64,000 nt of DNA from contig NZ_JAKWJU010000002.1 in assembly GCF_022524345.1 (NCBI RefSeq), positions 2,294,001 through 2,358,000 on the forward strand. Reading direction: 5' to 3'. Shown one piece after another: positions 1-7,528 of this stretch (its first letter is position 1; the number at the start of each line of letters is the position of its first letter). The notes beneath the pieces are model-generated. The model was not told where the DNA came from, searched no databases, and worked only from the letters and a program-made list of their open reading frames with translations. A program made the translations under genes and the position numbers. Source of the stretch: Streptomyces marispadix. Its GTDB lineage: Bacteria; Actinomycetota; Actinomycetes; Streptomycetales; Streptomycetaceae.

Positions 1-1607
1 GCCGTGGCCCACTGCGGGACGATCCCCGCGGCCAGGGCGGCAGCGAGCAGCACGGCGGGCACCGCGAGCATCGTGACGGGGATGCGGCGCAACCGGCCGC
101 CGGTCTCGGGTGGTTCGTCGCCACGGGTGCCGACGTCGCCGGTGCTGTCGGCGTCGGTGGCGAAGTCCTCCGTGCGGTCGCTGCGGTCGCTGCGTTGGCC
201 GGTGTGGTCCGCGCTCCCCGCGGCCCCCGTCCGCCGCCGCACCTCCTCCGGGCGCGTTCCCACTCCGGCGAAGACCCGCAGCCCTGCACGCAGCACCGCG
301 CCGCCGGTCACCGCGGAGGCCAGTACGAACACCGCGGTCAGCCAGTGGCCAGTGTGGCCCGCGGCCTCCTCGGCGACCGCCTTGCCCAGCGACGTGCCGA
401 ACGGCGGCATCCCGCACACCGCGAGCCCGCCGAGGACGAACAGGCCGCCGGTGAGGGGGAGTTCGCGTGCCTTCCCGTGCAACTCCCGCTCGTCGACGGA
501 GGCGTAGCGGTCGAGCAGGATGCCCGTGCAGGCGAACAGCGCCGCCTTGACGCAGCCGTGCGCCAGTACGTACAGCGACGTGCCCGCGGTGCCCTCGGCG
601 GTCAGCAGCCCGGCGCCGATCAGGAACAGCCCGATGTGCGCGACCGTCGAGAACGCCAGCAGCCGTTTGAGGTGCCGCTGCCGCCAGCTCATCGCCGCGC
701 CGAGCAGCGCGGTCACCACGCCGACGGCGACGAGGGCGCGGCCGACGGCCTCCTGCGGCAGTCCGCCGGGTCCGGCGAACACCGTCCAGTACAGGCGGGC
801 GACACCGAAGACGCCCAGCTCGACCATGACGCCGGACAGCAGCATCGACACCGGTGTCGGGGCGACGGCGTGCGCGTCCGGCAGCCAGAAGTGGAACGGC
901 ACGGCCGCGGCCTTCACCAGCAGCCCGGCGGCGACCAGTACGAACGCCGCGAGAACCAGCGCGTCGGGGTGCTGCCCGTCGAGCCGGCGCCCGGTCTGTG
1001 CGAAGCCCAGCTCGCCGGTGCGTGCGTACAGCAGCGCGATGCCCAGCAACATGGCGTAGCCGCCGAGGGAGTTGACGATGCCGAAGGCCAACGCGCCCTG
1101 CACCGGCCGCCGTTCCTCCACGCGGAAGCCGGTGAGCGCGTATGCGACGACGCCCATCAGCTCGAAGAACACGAACGAGTTGAAGAGATCGCCCGTCAGG
1201 CAGAAGCCGCACATGCCCGCCTGGAAGATCAGCATCAGCGCGGGGAACGAGCCGCTTCCGCGCCGGGGCGGCTCCTCGAAGTAGCGCCAGGAATACAGGA
1301 GTACGGCGACGACGAGCAGCGATGCGAAGGCCGCCAGCCCCAGCGACAGCGGGTCGCCCGCGAGTACGATCCCGACGCCCTGGCCGCCCGGTCCCGGACG
1401 CCATCCGCCCAGCCACTCGACGACGTAGGGGTCGCCGTGCGCACCGCCGAGCAGCGCCGCACCGGCGAGCACCGCGGACACCGCGGCGAAGGCGACGCTC
1501 ACGCTGTCCGAGGCGACGCGGGGCAGCCGTCTGCCGCCCGCCGCGAGCACGGCGGCACCCAGCAGCGGCACCACGACGACGAGCGGCAGCAGCCGCGCCA
1601 CGTTCAC
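1..1607 (-). CDS. Mrp/Mnh-type proton antiporter subunit D-like (NuoM/NuoN family), 3' end off window
   Basis: Polytopic membrane protein of the proton-conducting NuoL/M/N family, the large ion-translocating subunit of Mrp-type Na+(K+)/H+ antiporters. Reading the minus strand from a GTG at 1607 gives at least 535 residues. A hydrophobic start (MNVARLLPLVVVVPLLGAAV) is followed by family hallmarks: FNSFVFFELMGVVAYAL (a membrane glutamate), a lysine segment GLLVKAAAVPFHFWLPDAHA, and LKRLLAFSTVAHIG with the helix-breaking HG further on (YVLAHGCVKAALF). A charged loop rich in RSDRTEDFATDAD lies near the left edge and the frame is still open at base 1. It is the last visible gene of the coupled operon at 1-3939, 41 bases after the subunit C gene. 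Whether it is MrpD or an MrpA-type L subunit cannot be settled because the C-terminus is missing. Confidence 0.85.
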   Translation of the reverse strand, partial: MNVARLLPLVVVVPLLGAAVLAAGGRRLPRVASDSVSVAFAAVSAVLAGAALLGGAHGDPYVVEWLGGWRPGPGGQGVGIVLAGDPLSLGLAAFASLLVVAVLLYSWRYFEEPPRRGSGSFPALMLIFQAGMCGFCLTGDLFNSFVFFELMGVVAYALTGFRVEERRPVQGALAFGIVNSLGGYAMLLGIALLYARTGELGFAQTGRRLDGQHPDALVLAAFVLVAAGLLVKAAAVPFHFWLPDAHAVAPTPVSMLLSGVMVELGVFGVARLYWTVFAGPGGLPQEAVGRALVAVGVVTALLGAAMSWRQRHLKRLLAFSTVAHIGLFLIGAGLLTAEGTAGTSLYVLAHGCVKAALFACTGILLDRYASVDERELHGKARELPLTGGLFVLGGLAVCGMPPFGTSLGKAVAEEAAGHTGHWLTAVFVLASAVTGGAVLRAGLRVFAGVGTRPEEVRRRTGAAGSADHTGQRSDRSDRTEDFATDADSTGDVGTRGDEPPETGGRLRRIPVTMLAVPAVLLAAALAAGIVPQWAT

Positions 1608-1648
1608 CCGTGCATCACCCCTGGACCACGCTCGTCCGCCCCCACCCG

Positions 1649-1993
1649 TCAGCCCTTCAGCGCCGAGAGCTGGTCGGGGTCGACGGTGCCGTGCCGCTTG
1701 TGCAACTGGATGACGAGGGCCAGCAGCAGCGCCGTCACGGTGGCGCCCACGACGACGTCCGTGAGGGTCAGCGCCTGTACGACGGGGTCGACGACGCGGG
1801 CGTCCTTCGGCACGTCCGCGTAGACGGGCGCGGTGCCGCCGTCCCGGTAGCCGACGGCGAGCAGCAGTACGTATGTGGAGGACTGGGTGACGGAGAGGCA
1901 GCCGACGGTGTGGATGAGATCGCGGCTGACGACGATTCCGTAGACGCCGATCAGGAAGAGCCAGCCCGCGACGAGGTAGGGCAGCAGGGTCAT
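1649..1993 (-). CDS. mrpC: Mrp antiporter subunit C-like (NuoK family)
   Basis: A 114-residue NuoK/MrpC-type membrane subunit of a monovalent cation/proton antiporter complex. Three hydrophobic segments are visible, at residues about 4-24 (YLVAGWLFLIGVYGIVVSRD), 28-48 and 72-95. The last carries the family signature DPVVQALTLTDVVVGATVTA, which resembles the DPLPQALVLTAIVI motif of MrpC. The usual length is 100-120 residues. The ATG overlaps the stop of the MnhB gene as ATGA (1990-1993), indicating translational coupling. Confidence 0.9.
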   Translation of the reverse strand: MTLLPYLVAGWLFLIGVYGIVVSRDLIHTVGCLSVTQSSTYVLLLAVGYRDGGTAPVYADVPKDARVVDPVVQALTLTDVVVGATVTALLLALVIQLHKRHGTVDPDQLSALKG

Positions 1994-2772
1994 CCGGCGT
2001 CACCGCCGCTCCCGTCGGGCGTGCCGCCGGATGCCGGGGCGTGCGACGGCTCCTCGATCTCCACCGCCTGGTCGAGGAACGTCGCCAGCAGCACGACCAC
2101 TCCGCAGGCCACCTCCATGCCGACGGCCGCGTTGAGCACGACGACGGTGCCCGCCGAGGTCAGCGTGCCGAACGTCCCCCAGGGCAGGACGTTGGCGAGG
2201 AAGGCCGACCCGGCCAGCACCGTCGCGACGCCGGTCACCACGTAGGCGGCCTCGCCGGTCGCGTCCCCGATCTCGTACAGCGACAGCGGCCGTACACGCT
2301 CCAACGCCCCGTAATCGGCGGCCACATAGAGCAGATGAAGTGCCGTGGCCACGACGACGCCGCCCTGGAATCCGCCGCCGGGCGTGATCTGCCCGTGCGC
2401 GACGACGTAGAGGCCGGTGAGGAGCGCTACGGGCAGCATCGCCACTCCGAGGCGGCGGATCGCGCCCGAGACCCGGGCCCGGCGCGGCGGCCGGCGGCGC
2501 TCCCCCGCGATCTGACGCAGCAGCACCACGGCACCGAGCACGGCGGAGAAGAGGATCGTCTCCTCGCCGAGGGTGTCGAGGGCGCGCTGGTCGAAGTTGA
2601 CGGCGGCGACGGCGTTCGCGGTGCGGTGCGCGAAGGCCGCACGTACGGCACGGTCGCCGTAGGGGTGGAAGTCGCCGCCGAAGGGCGGCAGTCGGACGAA
2701 GGCCGCGACGAAGAGCAGCGCGACGGCGGCTGCCGCCACGAGGAAGAGCACGAACCTGGCCCGCCGGGTCAC
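1990..2772 (-). CDS. MnhB-domain subunit of Mrp-type antiporter
   Basis: A 260-residue membrane protein with the MnhB domain: an HGQITPGGGFQGGVVVATAL motif near residues 125-145 and later helices ending at ACGVVVLLATFLDQ. The first about 100 residues (FDQRALDTLGEETILFSAVLG) resemble the short MbhE-type segment found in front of MnhB in actinobacterial and Mbh-like complexes, where the region is held by separate subunits or the end of MrpA. GTG start at 2772 overlaps the preceding stop (GTGA). It acts in the cytoplasmic membrane as a structural or ion-path subunit. The acidic tail (EIEEPSHAPASGG) is not part of the domain. Confidence 0.88.
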   Translation of the reverse strand: MTRRARFVLFLVAAAAVALLFVAAFVRLPPFGGDFHPYGDRAVRAAFAHRTANAVAAVNFDQRALDTLGEETILFSAVLGAVVLLRQIAGERRRPPRRARVSGAIRRLGVAMLPVALLTGLYVVAHGQITPGGGFQGGVVVATALHLLYVAADYGALERVRPLSLYEIGDATGEAAYVVTGVATVLAGSAFLANVLPWGTFGTLTSAGTVVVLNAAVGMEVACGVVVLLATFLDQAVEIEEPSHAPASGGTPDGSGGDAG

Positions 2773-3113
2773 CGCCGCTCCTCCCCGCCGCCGGCGTCCC
2801 GGTCGCCGGCGTCCCGGTCGCCGCGGGTGCCCTGGTCATCGGAGGCTCCCGTGGTCTCTGAGGCCGTGGAGTCGCCTGTTCCGCGCCGAACCTTCCGTAC
2901 CGTCAGCACGATCATCAGCGGCGTCAGCGCCGAGCCGACGGCGAGCTGCGACAGGCTCACGTCCGGCGCCTGTACGAGGGCGAAGAGCAGCGCGAGCGTC
3001 AGTCCCAGGAAGGAGAGCACGAGCGCCTGACGCAACGGCTCATGGTTGAGCACGGCTGCCGTGGCCGTGACGGCGACGAGTACGAGGGCCACGGCGATCA
3101 GCACATCGGTCAC
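2769..3113 (-). CDS. DUF4040 / MbhD-like antiporter subunit
   Basis: A 114-residue protein with three hydrophobic segments. ALVLSFLGLTLALLFALVQAPDVSLSQLAVG is cut here to its core: the family-defining QAPDVSLSQLAVG, characteristic of DUF4040/MbhD and of the same segment in the C-terminal part of MrpA. A GTG start at 3113 is chosen because it forms a GTGA overlap with the preceding gene, like the other junctions of this operon; the longer open frame upstream has no membrane character. The polar tail (SETTGASDDQGTRGDRDAG) is species-variable. It is probably a proton-path subunit next to MnhB. Confidence 0.82.
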   Translation of the reverse strand: MTDVLIAVALVLVAVTATAAVLNHEPLRQALVLSFLGLTLALLFALVQAPDVSLSQLAVGSALTPLMIVLTVRKVRRGTGDSTASETTGASDDQGTRGDRDAGDRDAGGGEERR

Positions 3114-3736
3114 CCGGAGCCGCCCCCTCCGCCTCGCCGGGCGCCGATGCCGTGCCCGGCGCCGGACTCGTCCTGCGCATCGGACCTCCGCGTCGTGCCG
3201 GGCCCGTACGTTCCATCGCACTCGTACGGTCCGCCGGACTCGCCGGACTCACCGGACTCACCGGGCTCCGCTCCCGGCCCGGGCTGAGGCTCGGGCTCCG
3301 GCTCCCCCGACTCGGCGCTGGTCTGCGAACCCCCGCCCGTCACCAGTGCCCCGGCCAGCAGCAGGCCGCCGATCACCAGCACCTTGACGGCCTGACGCCC
3401 CGGGCCCGCGGTCACGCACAGCGGTACGACGGACGCCGGTACGCCCACGAGGGCCGTCCATCGCACGACGCGGGCGGGCCGCAGTCCGCCGAGGAACCGC
3501 GCGTACACGAGCGTGCCGGCGGGCGCGAGGACGGCGAGCACCAGTGCCAGGTCGAGGAAGTCGGGACGGCGGAAGCCCTGGGCGGAGAGCAACAGCGCGA
3601 TGGCGACGAGGAGTTGGGCGAGGTTCAGGGCGACGAGCCGCCGGGCGGGCGCGCCGGTCGCGACGTACCACAGCACCGGCGCCAGACACAGCGAAGGCAG
3701 CGCGGCGGCGATGAGCCAGCCCTCGGACGTGCTCAC
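3110..3736 (-). CDS. MrpF-like antiporter subunit with possible G-like extension
   Basis: 208 residues. The first about 85 fit MrpF/PhaF: helix 1 (GWLIAAALPSLCLAPVLWYV), then RRLVALNLAQLLVAIALLLS, then LDLALVLAVLAPAGTLVYARFL, the conserved D-LALVLA block. A further pair of hydrophobic segments follows (WTALVGVPASVVPLCV and AVKVLVIGGLLLAGALVTGGG). The second resembles the last helix of MrpG, which is otherwise missing from the operon, so a partial F-G fusion is possible but unproven. The last about 70 residues are Glu/Pro/Gly-rich and hydrophilic. GTG at 3736 overlaps the upstream stop by GTGA. Confidence 0.75.
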   Translation of the reverse strand: MSTSEGWLIAAALPSLCLAPVLWYVATGAPARRLVALNLAQLLVAIALLLSAQGFRRPDFLDLALVLAVLAPAGTLVYARFLGGLRPARVVRWTALVGVPASVVPLCVTAGPGRQAVKVLVIGGLLLAGALVTGGGSQTSAESGEPEPEPQPGPGAEPGESGESGESGGPYECDGTYGPGTTRRSDAQDESGAGHGIGARRGGGGGSG

Positions 3737-3939
3737 TCCGTGCCCACCTCCCGCCGGGCGGCGAGCCGTGCCGCACGTGCGCCGACGGCGGCGGGGACGG
3801 CAGCCACGGCGCCGACGGCGGCCTCGACGGCGTCCACGGTCGAGATCAGCATCAGCCACAGCCCCGTCAGCGCGACCCACCACGCGACCACTTCCGGCAG
3901 CGCCCTGAGACCCTTCGCACCCCGCCGAACCGCGAACAC
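3733..3939 (-). CDS. Short MrpE-like membrane protein, first gene of antiporter operon
   Basis: A 68-residue protein when started at GTG 3939, preceded by AGGTGAGG. One clear segment (EVVAWWVALTGLWLMLISTV) is followed by a more weakly hydrophobic helix and a basic end. The W-x-x-L-x-G-LWL pattern recalls the start of MrpE/MnhE proteins, but those are normally 150 or more residues, so this is a remnant or highly reduced E subunit. A longer start at 3993 would add a charged N-terminus with no visible function. The stop overlaps the F-like gene (GTGA). Confidence 0.6.
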   Translation of the reverse strand: MFAVRRGAKGLRALPEVVAWWVALTGLWLMLISTVDAVEAAVGAVAAVPAAVGARAARLAARREVGTE

Positions 3940-4157
3940 CCCGGCCTCACCTCGCCTTCTGGGCGAGTGGGTACCACGCGCCGGGTCACGCACACCTGCA
4001 CCGGCTCATGGCGGACGGGGGCCGGGCGGGACCGCGGGGCCTGAGCGGCGCGGGTACGGGGACTGACAGCGCGCGGGGCGCTTCGCATGTTCCGGGCGTG
4101 GATGTCCGGGAGTTCGGCCAACGGGCGCAACTTCGTCTGCGGCACGCGGCGCCGCCG

Positions 4158-4172
4158 TACGATGCACGCGTG
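4158..4172 (+). promoter_or_regulatory. Candidate leaderless promoter of the DUF6153 gene
   Basis: A -10-like TACGAT at 4158-4163 lies six bases before the GTG at 4170, and there is no purine-rich ribosome binding site in front of that codon. This is the spacing expected if transcription begins at or next to the start codon. The -35 region is not convincing. Inferred from spacing only. Confidence 0.4.
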
Positions 4173-4811
4173 ACCGGCAGCCGACCGTACGGAGTTCGCG
4201 CGTGCGCCCCGCGGGGGCGCGGCACGGTGCTGCCGTCGCTGCCGTTGCTCGTCATGGCGCTGCTTTACGGGCTGCTGGCGATGCACGGCCTGGGCGGGGC
4301 TCCCACGGCGGACACCCACGCCCGCGGGTCACACGGTCCCGGACCGACCCACTCGGTGCGCTCAGCGCACGCGGCCGCTTCGGAAGACGCGGCCCCCTCG
4401 GCGGACCCGGCACATAAGGCAGCCTCCGCGCACACCGGCAACGCCGCCCCGTCCGCCTTCTCCGCCCCGTCCGCCTTCTCCGCTCCGTCCGGCTCCGGGC
4501 ATTCCGCGATGCGTTCGGCGGCGAGCGACGTGCACACGGATACGGCTCGCCACGCCCCGCACGGCTTCCGGATGCTGCCGGAGCATCAGCACGCCGACGA
4601 GTGCGAGTGCGGCGGCGCGGACGGCCATCCGGCACACGCCGACGCGATCTGTGCGGCGAGCGGGGTCAGCGGAGCGCCCGCCATGGACGCCGTCGCGGCC
4701 GTCACGGCGGTCGGCCCGCGGCCGGTCACCGGCCTGGAAGGGCGCTGCCCTGACGCGGACGGCGAGCGTGCGCCGCCGTCGCTGCACCGGCTTCAACTCC
4801 TGCGCATATAG
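4170..4811 (+). CDS. DUF6153 family secreted/membrane-anchored protein
   Basis: 213 residues, recognised as DUF6153 by a single N-terminal membrane segment (LPLLVMALLYGLLAMHGLGG), a long low-complexity His/Ala/Ser-rich region, a cysteine/histidine cluster (HQHADECECGGADGHPAHAD) and the family-typical C-terminal end RLQLLRI. The family has no established function. Cys/His richness and its frequent position beside DUF305 genes suggest a metal-related, possibly copper-related, role outside the membrane (inference). GTG 4170 is chosen because the upstream open frame is not protein-like and a -10 element sits just before it. The middle carries a near-perfect repeat (SAFSAPSAFSAPSG). The next gene, DUF305, lies 131 bases downstream on the same strand. 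Confidence 0.8.
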   Translation: MTGSRPYGVRACAPRGRGTVLPSLPLLVMALLYGLLAMHGLGGAPTADTHARGSHGPGPTHSVRSAHAAASEDAAPSADPAHKAASAHTGNAAPSAFSAPSAFSAPSGSGHSAMRSAASDVHTDTARHAPHGFRMLPEHQHADECECGGADGHPAHADAICAASGVSGAPAMDAVAAVTAVGPRPVTGLEGRCPDADGERAPPSLHRLQLLRI

Positions 4812-4863
4812 GGGCGCCTCACGGCATCGGCCACCGGCCGCCGCCGTTTCCGGCGCACCCACC

Positions 4864-4910
4864 GAGCACGGCTCTTCCATCACATCCGGCACAGAGCACG
4901 GCTCTTCCAT
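4864..4910 (+). repeat. Two exact 17-bp direct repeats upstream of the DUF305 gene
   Basis: GAGCACGGCTCTTCCAT occurs at 4864-4880 and again at 4894-4910, 30 bases apart, 33 bases before the DUF305 start. Each copy begins with an inverted repeat GAGC-ACG-GCTC, so they could be operator half-sites or a small duplication. Position just before an ATG favours a regulatory role (inference). Confidence 0.6.
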
Positions 4911-4942
4911 ACGCAGAGACTCAAGACGCAGGAGCACTACGC

Positions 4943-5587
4943 ATGACCACACACCGCATTTCCCTTCACCGTGCCGCCGTAGCGGCGGCGGCCACGGCGG
5001 TCGCCGCACTGGCGCTCACCGCCTGCGGCGGCAACGAGCAGTCCGCGGGCGGCGAACAGCACGGCGGCGGCCACGGCGGCACGAGCCACGACAACGGCGG
5101 CAAGGCCGCGAAGGAGGCCGGCCGCGCCGACGTCTCCTTCGCGCAGGGCATGATCCCGCACCACCGCCAGGCCCTGGAGATGTCCCGGCTGGCCTCTTCC
5201 CGAGCGGAGTCGGCGGAGGTGAAGTCGCTCGCCGGGAAGATCGAAAAGGCACAGAAGCCGGAGATCGACAAGCTCTCGGGATGGCTGAAGTCCTGGGGCG
5301 AGAAGGTCCCGGCGGCAGGCGAGGGCTCTGAGCACTCCGCGCACGGCGGCCACTCCATGCCCGGCATGATGACGCCTCAGGACATGGAGAAGCTGAAGAA
5401 GATGTCCGGCAAGGAGTTCGACCGCGAGTTCCTGAAGATGATGACGGCACATCACGAGGGCGCCGTGGAGATGGCCCGTACCGAGGAGTGGGACGGTACG
5501 TACAAGCCCGCCAAGGCGATGGCCCGTGAGATCCGCAGCTCACAGACCGGCGAGATCAAGGAGATGCGCGGGCTTCTGAAGAAGTAG
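4943..5587 (+). CDS. DUF305 family lipoprotein
   Basis: A 214-residue predicted lipoprotein. The signal peptide ends at a lipobox, LALTAC, with Cys at about residue 28. A His/Gly-rich linker (EQHGGGHGG) is followed by the DUF305 four-helix fold with both halves of its signature: FAQGMIPHHRQALEMSRLA and, about 100 residues later, FLKMMTAHHEGAVEMARTE. The paired HH and Met residues are conserved in the family and make metal binding plausible; DUF305 proteins are often linked to copper handling, but the biochemical function is not settled. A His/Met-rich stretch (HSAHGGHSMPGMM) lies between the halves. ATG 4943 gives a normal signal peptide. It probably works with the DUF6153 protein just upstream. 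Confidence 0.9.
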   Translation: MTTHRISLHRAAVAAAATAVAALALTACGGNEQSAGGEQHGGGHGGTSHDNGGKAAKEAGRADVSFAQGMIPHHRQALEMSRLASSRAESAEVKSLAGKIEKAQKPEIDKLSGWLKSWGEKVPAAGEGSEHSAHGGHSMPGMMTPQDMEKLKKMSGKEFDREFLKMMTAHHEGAVEMARTEEWDGTYKPAKAMAREIRSSQTGEIKEMRGLLKK

Positions 5588-5851
5588 GCCCGCCGCTCCG
5601 TTCCGGGGACCGCTCTCCGGACCGGCCGCCCTCGGCGTCCCATGCGTCGGCACCGCCGTCACCCGACGGACCGGTGCCTACGGACGGGCGCCGGGGGCGG
5701 ACTTCGCCGACGCCGTACCGCTGCCGGGCCGTGGAGGCCGACGGCGCCACCCGTAGCCCTGCCCCTGCGAAGACAGCGGCCCAGCGGGCACCCTTCCGGG
5801 CCGACGGGGTACCCGCCTCCGCCGTAGGCAGCGAGGAGCGGAGGAGCGTCA

Positions 5852-7498
5852 GTGCCCGGAGGCAGATCGTCCGGAGGGCCGGACCGGGAACCGATGCCGG
5901 AACGGGAGCCGGGGCCGCGACGGGATTCCGGCCCCGGCTCCCGCACCCCCGCCGCCGAAGGCCCGGTCGCCGCCGAAGGCCCTGTCACCGAAGAAGGCCC
6001 TGTCACCGAAGAAGGCCCTGCCCCCGCCGAGGAGGACCCCGGCTTCGGCGCCCGCAGCTGGAAGGCCCTCGCCGTCTGCCTCGTCGCGGGCTTCATGACG
6101 CTGCTGGACGTCTCGATCGTCAACGTCGCACTGCCGTCCGTACGGGAGGGACTGCACACGACGGAGTCCGAACTCCAGTGGGTGATCTCCGGTTACGCGC
6201 TCTCCTTCGGCCTGTTCCTCGTCCCTGCCGGGCGGCTGGGCGACGCCCGTGGCCGCCGCCGGGTCTTCATGGCGGGACTCGCGCTGTTCACACTGGCCTC
6301 CGCCGGATGCGGCGCGGCCCGCAGCAGTACGTGGCTGGTGGTCGCCAGGCTGGTGCAGGGCCTGGGCGGCGCGCTGATCGCACCGCAGGTCTCGGCCCTG
6401 ATCCAGCAGATGTTCTCCGGGCGGGAACGCGGCAGGGCCTTCGGCATGTTCGGCACCGTCGTCGGAGTCTCCACGGCCGTGGGCCCGCTGCTGGGCGGGG
6501 TGATCATCCAGGCCGCCGGTGCGAGCGAAGGCTGGCGCTGGGTCTTCTACGTCAACCTCCCCATCGGCGTCGTCTGTCTGCTGCTCGCCCGGCGGCTGCT
6601 GCCGGACACGCCCTCGGCAGGTACCCGGCAGCGGCCCCAGAGCCTCGACCCGGTGGGCGTCCTGCTGCTGGGCGCGGCCGTGCTGGCGGTGCTGCTGCCC
6701 TTCGTCCAGTCCCGCCAGTGGCCCGGTGACGGCAAGTGGCTGCTGCTGGCCGGGGCGGCGGTGCTGCTGCTGTGCTTCGTGCGGTGGGAGGCGCGGTGCT
6801 CCCGATGCGACACGGAGCCGCTGGTGGCGCTCTCCCTCTTCCGTATCCGCTCGTACTGGACGGGCTGCCTGCTGATCGTCTTCCACTTCGCGGGCTTCAC
6901 CTCGATCTTCTTCATCACCACGCTCTACCTCCAGAGCGGGCTGCGCTACAGCGCCCTGGAGGCGGGGCTGGCGATCACGCCCTTCGCGCTGGGGTCCGGG
7001 ATGGCGGCGCAGTACGGCGGGCGGGCCGTGGACCGGTACGGGCGCAGTCTCGTGGCCAGCGGGCTGGCGATGACGGCCGTGGGTCTCGCGGGCACCGCGT
7101 TCACGGCTCATCAGGTCGACGGGCGGGCCACGGGCTGGTATCTGATGGTGCCGCTGCTGCTCGCGGGCCTGGGCAGCGGGCTCGTCATCTCACCGAACCA
7201 GACGCTGACGCTCTCCCGGGTGCCGGTGGAGCGAGGCGGCAGCGCGGCGGGCGTGCTTCAGACGGGGCAGCGCATCGGGGCGGCGGTCGGCATCGCGGGC
7301 GTGGGCTCGCTCTTCTTCACACGCCTCAACTCCGGGGCGGGACACGGCCGTCCGGGGCTGGAGGACTGGCGGTCGGCGTATCAGCACGGGCTGGCGCTGT
7401 CCGTCGTCTTCGTACTGATCGCGCTGGCGGCCGCTTTGGCCGACGTATGGACGGACCGCAAGAACACGGCCCAGGAGCCGTCCGCGTCACGGCGGTGA
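5852..7498 (+). CDS. MFS drug-efflux transporter (DHA2, EmrB/QacA type, 14 TM)
   Basis: A 548-residue major facilitator of the DHA2 drug:H+ antiporter family. Visible are LDVSIVNVALPSVREGL (motif D1, helix 1), WVISGYALSFGLFLVPAGRLGDARGRRRVF cut here to GRLGDARGRRR (motif A, loop 2-3), and LGGALIAPQVSALI with VGPLLGGVI (motif C region, antiporter signature). About 14 hydrophobic segments cover residues 65-530. GTG 5852 has a GAGGAG site seven bases upstream. The hydrophilic N-terminal about 60 residues are unusual and contain an exact repeat, EGPVTE, from an 18-bp DNA duplication (5975-6010). It is convergent with the DMT gene. No adjacent TetR/MarR regulator is present, so its substrate is unknown. 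Confidence 0.92.
   Translation: MPGGRSSGGPDREPMPEREPGPRRDSGPGSRTPAAEGPVAAEGPVTEEGPVTEEGPAPAEEDPGFGARSWKALAVCLVAGFMTLLDVSIVNVALPSVREGLHTTESELQWVISGYALSFGLFLVPAGRLGDARGRRRVFMAGLALFTLASAGCGAARSSTWLVVARLVQGLGGALIAPQVSALIQQMFSGRERGRAFGMFGTVVGVSTAVGPLLGGVIIQAAGASEGWRWVFYVNLPIGVVCLLLARRLLPDTPSAGTRQRPQSLDPVGVLLLGAAVLAVLLPFVQSRQWPGDGKWLLLAGAAVLLLCFVRWEARCSRCDTEPLVALSLFRIRSYWTGCLLIVFHFAGFTSIFFITTLYLQSGLRYSALEAGLAITPFALGSGMAAQYGGRAVDRYGRSLVASGLAMTAVGLAGTAFTAHQVDGRATGWYLMVPLLLAGLGSGLVISPNQTLTLSRVPVERGGSAAGVLQTGQRIGAAVGIAGVGSLFFTRLNSGAGHGRPGLEDWRSAYQHGLALSVVFVLIALAAALADVWTDRKNTAQEPSASRR
5975..6028 (+). repeat. 18-bp tandem repeat inside the MFS gene
   Basis: Units at 5975-5992 and 5993-6010 are identical (GAAGGCCCTGTCACCGAA). 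A third, diverged copy follows at 6011-6028. The repeats keep frame and encode EGPVTE in the cytoplasmic N-terminal tail. Confidence 0.85.
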
Positions 7499-7528
7499 CC
7501 CCCATGGCCGCCGCCTGAGACGGAGCCC

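Noticed and set aside
195..1823. Long plus-strand open frame over the antiporter subunit
   Set aside because: The minus strand encodes clear NuoM-family motifs; the plus reading is Arg/Glu/Gln-rich with no domain, a high-G+C shadow.
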